Positions 1 to 8,172 of a DNA stretch of 26,117 bases are shown here, piece by piece. How positions within the stretch are numbered: position 1 is the stretch's first letter; each line of letters starts with the position of its first letter. The notes beneath the pieces were generated by a model. That model was not told the origin of the DNA. It saw only the letters and a program-made list of their open reading frames with translations, and ran no database searches. Source of the DNA: Chlorobiales bacterium (GTDB lineage Bacteria; Bacteroidota; Chlorobiia; Chlorobiales; Chlorobiaceae); NCBI GenBank assembly GCA_022360355.1, contig JAKSCY010000708.1, positions 1 through 26,117 on the forward strand, given 5' to 3'. Both the position numbers and the translations under genes were made by a program.

Positions 1-205
1 AATATTAGAACAGTTTTCGGGGGGAAGTTCCATGATAATACAAAAAGGATTATATTATCCCAATAAGACCTGAATGAAAGATACAGTTTTTGTATTCTTA
101 CCTTTAAAAATTATCATCATCGACACTTAAGGATAATATGAAAATAATGCAAATGCTTTTAGATTCCAAACAAGCACATTGGGAGCAAAACAGAAGATCT
201 ATATT

Positions 206-3200
206 TTAACGCCATCCATTAAGCTTCTTTCTTAGGCGTTCAGCCGTATTTTTATACATTTCTAATGGATATTGTTGTATCAAATGTTCACAAATCACTA
301 AACCGCGAACATAGTCCTTTTCATATTCATAGCGATTGACCGTCCTGATATTTAACTCTTCCGGCTTTGGTTTAATAACAGTGTACTTAGCCATTTTTAA
401 AGTTTGCTTTATTAAGCTCTTCAATTTTCTTTCATCCGGTTTTTCATGAAAACCTATCATATTACCCCATGTATTCGTCAAGTCTAATTTTGATGAATAT
501 CTAACAAACCTTTTCCAATCATGTGTAATTCCATACCTTACAATCGGCATCCATTCACTAACATAAACTGTGTACCCATGATGAATTATTGTATGAGCAA
601 GATCATGTGCAGAATATCCAAGTGATAAAGTCTTGCTATCCTCAAATTCCACAAGAATCACTTCTGGTCTGTCTCTATCCCAAGGAAATCCGTCAAGAAC
701 AAACTTATCGTATCCCTCAACATCAATTTTGAGAAAATTGACGTGTGATATATTTAATTTATTGTAGTAATCCATGAGCGTTGTTGTTGTAACCTCACAA
801 ACCTTTTGATGACCATCAGTAAAAGCAGATAGACTACTAATCCCAGTACTTTCTTTACTAGCAAAAAATGGCAACTTTTGTCCTGCTTTATTAGAAACCG
901 CCTCTTCATTTAGAATTAAGTTTGAACAATCAGGCCAATTTTTTTGCAATTGTTTTCGATTGGATGGATCTGGCTCAAATGCATGAACAGTCCATCCCTG
1001 ACCGAGAAAAATGTCTAAACTATTTCCAAAGTTAGCACCAACATCTATCATTATATTACCACGACAATTAAAGTAACGCCCAATAAGTTCTTCTTCATTG
1101 AGCTGAATTTTGTGTAATCTATTAAAAGTCCCATAGATCTGTCCTGCCTCATATCTTGCAAATGGCTTATTCATTTCTAGTCTACTAAAGAAATGATTTG
1201 AGGCATATTCTTTTTGATCATTTTCTTGTACTAGCACATCATCAACAGCTTTAGCAAAAGCATCTAACACTGATGGACCTTCCGGACTGTATCCAGTGTG
1301 ATGATATAAAAACGGGAGAGCTCTTTTCCTAAAGTCGACTCCTTTCTCTACGTCCTTAAGTACCTTGCATAATGCACGATGAAGACCTTCAATATCTACT
1401 GCAATTTCAAAAGCGCCTAGGGGATCTTTAAATTTTTCAACCTTTTCTCCATGCGGATTGAAATAGATCGCCGGCTTACCACTCGCCAGAGCCTCTAAAA
1501 TTCCTGTTGCAAAGCGACTCACAAATACCGTTCCTTCATCTATAAGTTGATATTGAGTTTTCTCTGAAACAGGAAGTTGATCCATTATGCCCTTATCCAT
1601 TGGATGTCTTGTAATTACCCAATCCATACCTGATAAAGCAAAAGCACTCTTTGCTGCAGAAATATAACCATCACGCGCTGATTCTAAACAGCCGTATGAA
1701 AAGTTGACATTCAGTATTGCAAGTGATTTTCCAGGAAATATTGGAACTTTTTTAGAAAGTTCTTCTATAATAGGCAATCCCACAACATATGTCTTTCTAT
1801 CTTCAAAATATATTTTATCATTTTCACCAGCCATGAATACATTGTCACAACGGCGATATGGAAGATATCTAATGTGATCAAAATCAACTCTTAAAAAGTC
1901 ATTAATCCCCTCTACCATGCATACGGTTGGCAAACCAAGCCTATTCCTAAATTCCAATGCATCTCGAAAATGCTCATTAAAATCATTAAAAACAATTAAC
2001 ATTTTTGCTGTACTCAACCAATCCACACCATACGGAGGTTTTTCAATCTTTATGTGCTCTGTTCTATAAAATATATTTTTCTCATCTGGAGATAACTGTC
2101 TTGCTCCTCCTGATGCAAAAAGTGAATTATCAAGCACAATGCAAGGATGTCCACGAAGCCTCATCTTTCTTGCAAAAAGAGCCGCACTACGTACCTGGTA
2201 ATCCACTTGAGCGACAAATACAATCTTATCCTTTAAACGACATGCAATCTCGCTTGGCTCCATACCAAATCGAAGCCTATCTTCAAGCTTATCTACTGAT
2301 TCTTTTCTGTTTGCATACAGCTTATTAATTGAATCGATAGCTTTTTTAGGTTCTTCCCAAAAACCGTTATTTTTCATTGTGCTGATTTCTTCAATGTTTT
2401 CACCTTTTCGAGTCAACGGAAAATCCGCACAACTATCATATATTAATTTCAACATTTGAAATTTATCATCAAGACTTAACCTACTATTTAAACATCGAAC
2501 AACACACGCTTTAACGGATTTAGCAACACCACACGTAATCGATTCTGTCAACAATTGTAATTTACCAATTCGTTTAGCATTTATCACCCAATCCCTTAAA
2601 GCAAAAAAGACACCCTCAACATGCTTAGCCGAAAAAGAATTAGTTATTGAGTCTGTATTCAAGGTACAGTAATATATAGGACTTTTTATATTTGTAACTT
2701 TTTTTGCTTTAAAAATCACCCTAACAAAAGTTGTCATATCTTCATGCAATAAATCATTCGGCAAATCAAATACTTCATCATTCAAAATATTACATCTATA
2801 CAACCTACCGCACATTGTAAACGAATGTATTGTCTCTAAGACAGATTTAATCCTTTCAAGATAATCTGATGGAAAAGCTTTTTCTGTAATCGACAAATTT
2901 GAATATGTTTTATTTAGATCATTCCATCTCAAAAAAGATCCACACACAACATCAGCATTAGTTTTAAATGCCTCCATCCTTAGTTTTTCAATCGCATCGC
3001 GATAGAGAATATCGTCACCATCCACAAAAAAAACATATTCTCCTTTTGACTCTTTAACACCTGTACGACGAGCCTCATTTAGTCCCTTATTAATAGCATG
3101 TTTTACAACTCGAACATTATTTCTTTGCAATAAATAGTCGTCTATTACCTTTATTGTATCAACCTCACTAGAACAATCATCAACTATAACAACCTCATAT

Positions 3201-3307
3201 TCATTAACTCTCAATGTCTGTTTAACGACAGATTCAAGACATGCCTCCAGCAGGCGCCTTTTTATATTATACACTGGAACAACGATCGATATTTTCATTT
3301 TTTTCAT
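206..3307 (-). CDS. Three-domain GT2 / GT-B-like / FkbM methyltransferase protein
   Basis: This 1033-residue protein is probably a cytoplasmic enzyme that both transfers sugars and methylates a surface glycan. Residues 1-230 look like a GT-A family 2 glycosyltransferase, with IVDDCS at 41-46 and the metal-binding DGDD at 96-99. Residues 360-690 look like a GT-B or CDP-glycerol-transferase-like module, with ITRHPMD at 565-571 and a SRFATGILEALASGKP stretch from 597. Residues 745-950 are an FkbM-type SAM methyltransferase, with DVGANFG at 755-761, FEPD at 777-780 and a later KIDVEGYD. The start gives MKKMKISIVV; a second ATG lies three codons in, and neither has a clear Shine-Dalgarno. It lies 113 bp beyond the end of the capsule operon and is clearly richer in A+T than its neighbours, which suggests separate acquisition. 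Domain calls are secure at family level; the substrate is unknown. Confidence 0.85.
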   Translation of the reverse strand: MKKMKISIVVPVYNIKRRLLEACLESVVKQTLRVNEYEVVIVDDCSSEVDTIKVIDDYLLQRNNVRVVKHAINKGLNEARRTGVKESKGEYVFFVDGDDILYRDAIEKLRMEAFKTNADVVCGSFLRWNDLNKTYSNLSITEKAFPSDYLERIKSVLETIHSFTMCGRLYRCNILNDEVFDLPNDLLHEDMTTFVRVIFKAKKVTNIKSPIYYCTLNTDSITNSFSAKHVEGVFFALRDWVINAKRIGKLQLLTESITCGVAKSVKACVVRCLNSRLSLDDKFQMLKLIYDSCADFPLTRKGENIEEISTMKNNGFWEEPKKAIDSINKLYANRKESVDKLEDRLRFGMEPSEIACRLKDKIVFVAQVDYQVRSAALFARKMRLRGHPCIVLDNSLFASGGARQLSPDEKNIFYRTEHIKIEKPPYGVDWLSTAKMLIVFNDFNEHFRDALEFRNRLGLPTVCMVEGINDFLRVDFDHIRYLPYRRCDNVFMAGENDKIYFEDRKTYVVGLPIIEELSKKVPIFPGKSLAILNVNFSYGCLESARDGYISAAKSAFALSGMDWVITRHPMDKGIMDQLPVSEKTQYQLIDEGTVFVSRFATGILEALASGKPAIYFNPHGEKVEKFKDPLGAFEIAVDIEGLHRALCKVLKDVEKGVDFRKRALPFLYHHTGYSPEGPSVLDAFAKAVDDVLVQENDQKEYASNHFFSRLEMNKPFARYEAGQIYGTFNRLHKIQLNEEELIGRYFNCRGNIMIDVGANFGNSLDIFLGQGWTVHAFEPDPSNRKQLQKNWPDCSNLILNEEAVSNKAGQKLPFFASKESTGISSLSAFTDGHQKVCEVTTTTLMDYYNKLNISHVNFLKIDVEGYDKFVLDGFPWDRDRPEVILVEFEDSKTLSLGYSAHDLAHTIIHHGYTVYVSEWMPIVRYGITHDWKRFVRYSSKLDLTNTWGNMIGFHEKPDERKLKSLIKQTLKMAKYTVIKPKPEELNIRTVNRYEYEKDYVRGLVICEHLIQQYPLEMYKNTAERLRKKLNGWR

Positions 3308-3361
3308 TTAATGAGATAACAGATCACAAAAACACACAAATAAATCTATACCAGGCAAAAC

Positions 3362-3397
3362 ATAATTCATGTTTTTTTTTAAATAAATATGAATTAT
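3362..3397. repeat. A+T-rich inverted repeat between two genes
   Basis: Two perfect 9-base arms, ATAATTCAT (3362-3370) and ATGAATTAT (3389-3397), flank an 18-base loop that contains a run of nine T. It sits downstream of the SDR gene and upstream of the A+T-rich GT2/FkbM gene. It could act as a weak transcript end for the capsule operon, but the T run is in the loop rather than after the stem, so it is not a standard intrinsic terminator. Confidence 0.4.
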
Positions 3398-3420
3398 CCA
3401 TTTTGATTATTCAGCAGTCT

Positions 3421-4176
3421 TCAACCCGGATCAAATAGACGATTTGCAATCCCGCCGTCAATACCGATGCAAGCCCCTTGCAGGAAGCTCATACCACTTT
3501 TGACCATGGCAAGCGCCAAGTGTGCAACCTCTTCCGGCTGACCGATGCGCTTTTGGGGGTGACAGGCTTCGAGCTGACGATACAGCTCAGGCTTGCCTTC
3601 GAAGCCGGCCTTGAGCATCCCGGTTTCGATAGCGGCAGGTTCGATCGCATTCACGCGCACTCTCGGGCCAAGATCAACAGCAAGGGCTCTTGTCATGGCG
3701 CTCAATGCCGCTTTACTGGTTGCATAGGCAACGAAGTTTTTTTTCGTTACTCTTGCATGGATACTGCTAATATTGACTACCGAGCCTTCCACACTCTCCA
3801 ATTCATGCAAGAGTGCCTGCGTGACAAGAAACGGCGCTACCAGGTTTACATCGAGCGTTTGCCGCCAGTCTTCCCGTGTCAGGCTGTCAGCTCCCCCAAG
3901 AATCTGGATAGCGGCATTGTTGACAAGAGCGTTCAGACCTCTACCTCCTAAAAATTCACGAATGCGTGCAAATGTATTTTTTGCATAAGCCTCGTCTTCG
4001 ACAAGGCTTGCGAGATCAATTTGCAGATAATGATCACATGAAAGATATTCCGGCCTGGTAACGCGATCAGTGGCAATGACCTCGTAACCGGCTCTGTGAA
4101 ACTCGTCCGCCAAAGCCCGGCCGATTCCACCTGCTGCACCGGTAATGACGCATGTTTTAAGCTGCCTATTTGACAC
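3421..4176 (-). CDS. SDR family NAD(P)-dependent oxidoreductase
   Basis: This 251-residue classical short-chain dehydrogenase/reductase has TGAAGGIG (12-19) for nucleotide binding, NNAA (86-89), a serine at 137-138 and the YATSK catalytic Tyr-Lys pair (Y151, K155). The frame stays open to 4356, but the upstream part reads as nonsense against the dehydrogenase gene in another frame. A GTG at 4174-4176 gives the normal SDR N-terminus (SNRQLKTCVITG). That start overlaps the stop of the upstream 2-hydroxyacid dehydrogenase gene by 11 bp, suggesting coupled translation. Its position after a NeuA-like cytidylyltransferase and a dehydrogenase suggests it oxidises or reduces a sugar-acid precursor or nucleotide sugar for the capsule. 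The exact substrate is not readable from sequence. Confidence 0.88.
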   Translation of the reverse strand: MSNRQLKTCVITGAAGGIGRALADEFHRAGYEVIATDRVTRPEYLSCDHYLQIDLASLVEDEAYAKNTFARIREFLGGRGLNALVNNAAIQILGGADSLTREDWRQTLDVNLVAPFLVTQALLHELESVEGSVVNISSIHARVTKKNFVAYATSKAALSAMTRALAVDLGPRVRVNAIEPAAIETGMLKAGFEGKPELYRQLEACHPQKRIGQPEEVAHLALAMVKSGMSFLQGACIGIDGGIANRLFDPG

Positions 4177-5098
4177 CCAGGAACCCCAATAATTTGTTGA
4201 TCGCGATTTCGCTGGTGCGCGCCACTGCATCTGTAGTATTCGAGGCGTTATGGGAGCCGAAGATGCAGCGCGAGTGGGTGCGCAGGTAAGAATCCATGGG
4301 CAAAGGCTCGACTTCGAAGACATCCAGCGCAGCAGAATAAACCTTACCTGATTCAAGTGCAGCTTCGAGAGAAGACTCTTCGATTACAGGACCACGGCCA
4401 ACATTGACGACACGAACCCCGGACTTTGCTTTTGCAAACACATCTGCATTAACCATGTGAAAACTACCGGGAGTCAGCGAGCAGGTAACAACGATAAAAT
4501 CAACCTCGCCGATCCGCTGAGGCCAGACAGCCCGCTCAACTGCATTAAGCTCAGGGCTGTCAACGGCAACGGGATCGTAGGCAACGATCTTCATGTCCGC
4601 AGCCAAAAGACGCTTTGCAGTGTTCTTCCCAATATCACCATAGCCTACCAAAGCTGCGGTCTTGCCTGCCAATGAGATACCGCGCGGTTTCGGCCATTGA
4701 CCTTGACGAACCTCTTTGTCGATCCGGAAGGTTTCTCTCGCCAACGCAATCACATAGCCTACGGCAATGTCCGCTACTTCCCGGCCAAACATGCCGGGCG
4801 TGTTGACGACAGGTATTCCAAGGTCCTTGCAGGCGGCAAAATCCACGTTGTCAACCCCGATTCCCCACTTAACAGCAGCCTTGAGGCGCCCCGCATGGCC
4901 TGCTTCAAACACTTCACGGGTGGCCGGGTCATCACCAATGATCCAGCCGTCGTGCCGGGGCACAAGCTTTTTCAGTTCTTCAACGGATAGGGTTTGCAGC
5001 ACTTTTGCAGCTGTCAACTCTACACTGTATTGCTCGAATATGGGACGAAAGGCATCAATCATGCCGAGCATAGGAGGACAAGTAACCAATATTTTCAT
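4166..5098 (-). CDS. D-isomer-specific 2-hydroxyacid dehydrogenase
   Basis: This 310-residue protein belongs to the phosphoglycerate-dehydrogenase-like family of NAD-dependent D-2-hydroxyacid dehydrogenases. It shows the Rossmann motif GYGDIG (152-157), the substrate Arg in VNVGRGPV (R235), the catalytic Glu in the DVFEVEP region (about 264) and the catalytic His in GSHNAS (H283). It lacks the C-terminal ACT regulatory domain of many SerA proteins. Its start overlaps the cytidylyltransferase stop by 4 bp (ATGA at 5095-5098), so the two are translationally coupled. In this setting it more likely acts on a keto or hydroxy sugar acid for the surface polysaccharide than in serine synthesis. That role is inferred from context only. 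Confidence 0.9.
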   Translation of the reverse strand: MKILVTCPPMLGMIDAFRPIFEQYSVELTAAKVLQTLSVEELKKLVPRHDGWIIGDDPATREVFEAGHAGRLKAAVKWGIGVDNVDFAACKDLGIPVVNTPGMFGREVADIAVGYVIALARETFRIDKEVRQGQWPKPRGISLAGKTAALVGYGDIGKNTAKRLLAADMKIVAYDPVAVDSPELNAVERAVWPQRIGEVDFIVVTCSLTPGSFHMVNADVFAKAKSGVRVVNVGRGPVIEESSLEAALESGKVYSAALDVFEVEPLPMDSYLRTHSRCIFGSHNASNTTDAVARTSEIAINKLLGFLGVK

Positions 5099-5802
5099 CG
5101 GCCTGTTTTACTTTGTTCGAGCATGTAACGGGCTGCAACAAGAGCAAAATCCCAGTCCTGAGAAGTATCTATATCGATCGATTCGAAAGACGGGGTTTCA
5201 AACATCAAGGGCTTTTTTCCAATACGCGCCTTTGTTTTTGCAAAGCTCGCGCGGGTAAAAATATAGAGGTTGGAATTTTCTTCGAACCAAGGCTCAAGGT
5301 TCTGGGTAGGGAGCAGATGATCCGGATCATGGTTCACCGGGCTGCAATCTTCTCGATAGAAACGGACTTGAACCTTGTTTACGGTGAACAACGAATCCGC
5401 CTTGCCTGACAACAGTGCATCCTGATAGACAATGAGCGCCTTTTGGATCGTATCATTACTGATTAATGGATTGGTCGTATGGGTCATGAGGTAGATGTCT
5501 GCAGGTACGTTGGCAACATCATCAGCAAGAACGAGGTTCATTGAAACATGATCCCCGCAGATTTCCGGCTTTCTGTCACGAATTGTGATACGGGCGGTGT
5601 CTGTTAGACCGTTTTCCTGCAGAATATCACGGGCATCAGTATTAATAATGACCTGATCGATTTTTTCTACTTCCAGTAATGTATCGAGTACCCAACGGAA
5701 AAGCGGCTTGCCGCAAAAATCGCGGAAGTTTTTCCCTTTTACGCGCTGGCTGTTTGCCTTCATAGGCAGTAGAGCAACGATTTTCAAACTGCTTTTTGAC
5801 AT
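5095..5802 (-). CDS. NeuA-like acylneuraminate cytidylyltransferase
   Basis: This 235-residue protein resembles CMP-sialic acid / CMP-ulosonate synthetases, which activate a keto-sugar acid with CTP for transfer. The N-terminus carries the CTP-binding signature as LLPMKANSQRVKGKN (11-25), followed by the GKPLFRWVLDTLL stretch. The open frame begins at 5895, but the ATG at 5800-5802 starts the recognisable protein and is preferred. The last 53 codons of the upstream MBL-GT2 reading frame run across its first 161 bp, an unusually long overlap (see finding). Coupled dehydrogenase and SDR genes follow. No NeuB-like condensing enzyme is in the window, so the sugar acid could be sialic-acid-like, Kdo-like or something else. 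Confidence 0.85.
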   Translation of the reverse strand: MSKSSLKIVALLPMKANSQRVKGKNFRDFCGKPLFRWVLDTLLEVEKIDQVIINTDARDILQENGLTDTARITIRDRKPEICGDHVSMNLVLADDVANVPADIYLMTHTTNPLISNDTIQKALIVYQDALLSGKADSLFTVNKVQVRFYREDCSPVNHDPDHLLPTQNLEPWFEENSNLYIFTRASFAKTKARIGKKPLMFETPSFESIDIDTSQDWDFALVAARYMLEQSKTGR

Positions 5803-7483
5803 AATATTTTTTTTCTGTAGCCTTTTCGGGGTAAAAGTATTTTTCCTTTTCGGCATGAGACAGCTTACGGTGCTGGTGGTTACCTTTCCAAACACCCAGA
5901 AATTGATTCATACGGTAAAGCAAAATATCCCGGAGAGGATACCTTTCTTCCAATTGCTTTACATATCGCCAGTCATGCCAGACACTGCTAATGATATATC
6001 TAAAGACATCAAAAAGATTCACATGCACTTGTGGCATTATCTTTTGTAACGCAATTGCTTCGCGTTCAAAACGTCGCTGTACTTGCGGCCAGGTCTCCAT
6101 ATGGCAATGAAAAACAGCGGCTTCTGCCACATAAGCGATCCGACCACCATCGTTAACCAACCGTTGGGCAAGTTCCATATCCTCTAATCCCGTCAGTTCT
6201 TCGTCGAACCGATATGTATACCAAACACTTTTAAGAAGTGCTGCATTAGCGTTATTGCAATAGAAACCTTCTTGAGGAACTTTGGATTGTTCGGGAAAGT
6301 ACTTGGCGAATATGCGTTGCTCACTGACATAACTTTCAGACCCGCCAAATTGACGCCCATAGGTATATTCTGCCTGATCTTCAAGAATCGGTTGGCATAA
6401 GCGTTGCAACCAGTACGAATCTGTCGGCACACAGTGACCACTGACAATGACCAGAATTTCTCCCTGCGCAGCTTCACAGCCAATGTTAAGAGAACGGCCA
6501 AACGAAAACTCTTCACGAGTAATATGTTGAATACGGCAGTCATAATGCTCGGCAATTTTCAGCGTTTCATCGCTGGACCCTGAGTCTACCAACACAACCT
6601 CATAATTGATACCATCCATTACTTGTTTGCCGAGAGCATCAAGTAATTCACTTAAATAGCGGTCTTCGTTTAGAGTTCTTACAACAATGCTGGCTTGTAA
6701 TCCAGCAATGTTCAGATATGTTGGATTGATATGAAGTGTAAATCCTGGATTGGTGACTTGATGGATAAGGCGAATTTCAGCAGGATCAACAGCATTGTTC
6801 TTAAACATATCCCAATGAACGGGAACAACCTGTTTCACGCGAATCTCCTCTGCAAACTGGAAAGCTTCTCGTACAGTCATATTTCCAGTTATGCCGCGCC
6901 GACCTCGAAAAAAGTTATGCTCATTGACCGGTAGAAAAGCAGAATGAACCGGTCCAAGTTCACCAAGTTTGTCGATAATCTCCTGATGCGCAAGGGTATC
7001 TCCTGCGAAGTATATCTTTTGCCCTGCATAGCCGATTAAAAAGCCGATAGCAATAAAATTTCCTGCAGAATCACGGGCTATTTCAGGGTGAGCCGCCGGG
7101 ATTGCATGAACCTTTAAGCCATCAGCAAGCTCAAACCAACTTTCTTTTGCAAGTATAAGACGTTCGGCGGCAATACCCCATTCATTGAGTTTGGCAATCA
7201 CGGGTGCCGGCCCTAAAAAACGTGCCTGTGGTGATGACTCAGCAAGTATAACAAGCGTATGTGGATCACAGTGGTCTATATGATCATGGGTAATAAGCAC
7301 GACATCGGCGTCTGTGATTTTTTCCGGTGCAATTGGAATCGGCACCTGCCTTTCCAGATCTGGTGCATCCAAAACCTGAACTGAATTGGAAAGGTAAGGA
7401 TCGATGTAAACAGTAGCACCAGGGAAACACAAGCGACACCCGGACTGGCCCAGCATTTGGATAGGAATACGACTGATCATCAT
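5642..7483 (-). CDS. Metallo-beta-lactamase-fold / GT2 glycosyltransferase fusion
   Basis: This 613-residue product joins two enzymes. Residues 1-255 form an UlaG-like metallo-beta-lactamase fold hydrolase with the metal motif THDHIDHCD (H66, H68, D70, H71), then H132, GDT at 161-163 and PVHWD (H223). Residues 263-540 form a family 2 glycosyltransferase with VVRTLNED, VDSGSSDE (299-306) and GLEDMELAQRL around 432-442. The hydrolase substrate is unknown; a phosphodiester or lactone in the glycan pathway is plausible. The start overlaps the preceding stop by 4 bp (ATGA, 7480-7483). From about residue 561 the frame overlaps the cytidylyltransferase gene and reads as low-complexity, basic sequence, so the true C-terminus may lie just after an A8 run at 5807-5814. 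Confidence 0.85.
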   Translation of the reverse strand: MMISRIPIQMLGQSGCRLCFPGATVYIDPYLSNSVQVLDAPDLERQVPIPIAPEKITDADVVLITHDHIDHCDPHTLVILAESSPQARFLGPAPVIAKLNEWGIAAERLILAKESWFELADGLKVHAIPAAHPEIARDSAGNFIAIGFLIGYAGQKIYFAGDTLAHQEIIDKLGELGPVHSAFLPVNEHNFFRGRRGITGNMTVREAFQFAEEIRVKQVVPVHWDMFKNNAVDPAEIRLIHQVTNPGFTLHINPTYLNIAGLQASIVVRTLNEDRYLSELLDALGKQVMDGINYEVVLVDSGSSDETLKIAEHYDCRIQHITREEFSFGRSLNIGCEAAQGEILVIVSGHCVPTDSYWLQRLCQPILEDQAEYTYGRQFGGSESYVSEQRIFAKYFPEQSKVPQEGFYCNNANAALLKSVWYTYRFDEELTGLEDMELAQRLVNDGGRIAYVAEAAVFHCHMETWPQVQRRFEREAIALQKIMPQVHVNLFDVFRYIISSVWHDWRYVKQLEERYPLRDILLYRMNQFLGVWKGNHQHRKLSHAEKEKYFYPEKATEKKYYVKKQFENRCSTAYEGKQPARKREKLPRFLRQAAFPLGTRYITGSRKNRSGHY

Positions 7484-8172
7484 GATCTCACTCCAAAAAA
7501 AAGGCGGTAATCTGCCTTGTTGAAGATATTACAGGAGCCATCGAGCGTTGCATCGATAATCTGGCGTCCATCCTTTTCATATTCAGTTCTGGCGATGCGA
7601 TATGATTCTTCAGAATTGGCAAGATCAGGATTATCCCATTTCTGCCCGCCACCGAAATATTCCGGCGTAAAATGATTCGGATCAGGGCCATTTTGCTGCT
7701 GTTCTTCATTGGGCATGCCGATGTATTCATAACGATGGTCCATCCCGATGATGACCACTTCCTTAAAACCGAGATAATAGGCAATCTGCAGAGCCGCATA
7801 AGTCACTGTCCAACCTTCATGCAAACCCTGTGCGATGTCATGTGAAAAACGCGCTGGTGGATCTTGTGTATTGACGTGATACGTAAGAGCATTTTCTGGA
7901 ATTAGCCCACCATTTCGCTCACTGATAAACTTTACACAATTCAGCCTTCTAATCTGCTCAACAGATTGAGCAATAACTTTATCATTAATTGCTATGTAAT
8001 AGCGGGGATAAAAGTTGAATTTTCTAAAGCCAAGAAAAATCTTGTTCAGCCCTATTGTTATTTCATCCTTTAAACAGGAAAGATCCATCCTGTTGAGAGA
8101 TGGCCCATTAGCAACAATGACAGCCCTTTCACAGGCATGTCTGTTTTTATATTTTAAGATTCTCGAATTCAC
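7480..8172 (-). CDS. MptE-like / DUF115-family protein
   Basis: This 230-residue protein has the NGPSLN motif (22-27) near its N-terminus and a GMDHRYEY segment (143-150). That layout is shared by the MptE-like (DUF115) family and, more loosely, by GT42 sialyltransferases. Proteins of this kind are often annotated as 6-hydroxymethylpterin diphosphokinase-like, but in polysaccharide loci a glycosyltransferase or sugar-phosphate role is more likely. Translation starts at GTG (8170-8172), overlapping the upstream stop as GTGA, and its own stop overlaps the MBL-GT2 start by 4 bp. The neighbouring NeuA-like activator makes transfer of a CMP-activated acidic sugar an attractive but unproven idea. 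Confidence 0.7.
   Translation of the reverse strand: MNSRILKYKNRHACERAVIVANGPSLNRMDLSCLKDEITIGLNKIFLGFRKFNFYPRYYIAINDKVIAQSVEQIRRLNCVKFISERNGGLIPENALTYHVNTQDPPARFSHDIAQGLHEGWTVTYAALQIAYYLGFKEVVIIGMDHRYEYIGMPNEEQQQNGPDPNHFTPEYFGGGQKWDNPDLANSEESYRIARTEYEKDGRQIIDATLDGSCNIFNKADYRLFFGVRS

Noticed and set aside
1..205. Gene or mobile-element end at the window edge
   Set aside because: The stretch is A+T-rich with no coding frame, terminal repeat or RNA gene that I can recognise.
3362..3397. Intrinsic terminator after the SDR gene
   Set aside because: The stem is entirely A/T-rich and the T run is in the loop, so it does not meet the usual pattern; kept only as an inverted repeat.
4177..4356. N-terminal extension of the SDR gene
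   Set aside because: These 60 codons overlap the dehydrogenase gene in another frame and have no SDR character; the GTG at 4174-4176 gives the normal start.
5803..5895. Upstream extension of the cytidylyltransferase
   Set aside because: The added residues are basic, unlike the family, and lie inside the MBL-GT2 coding region; the ATG at 5800-5802 fits the family start.
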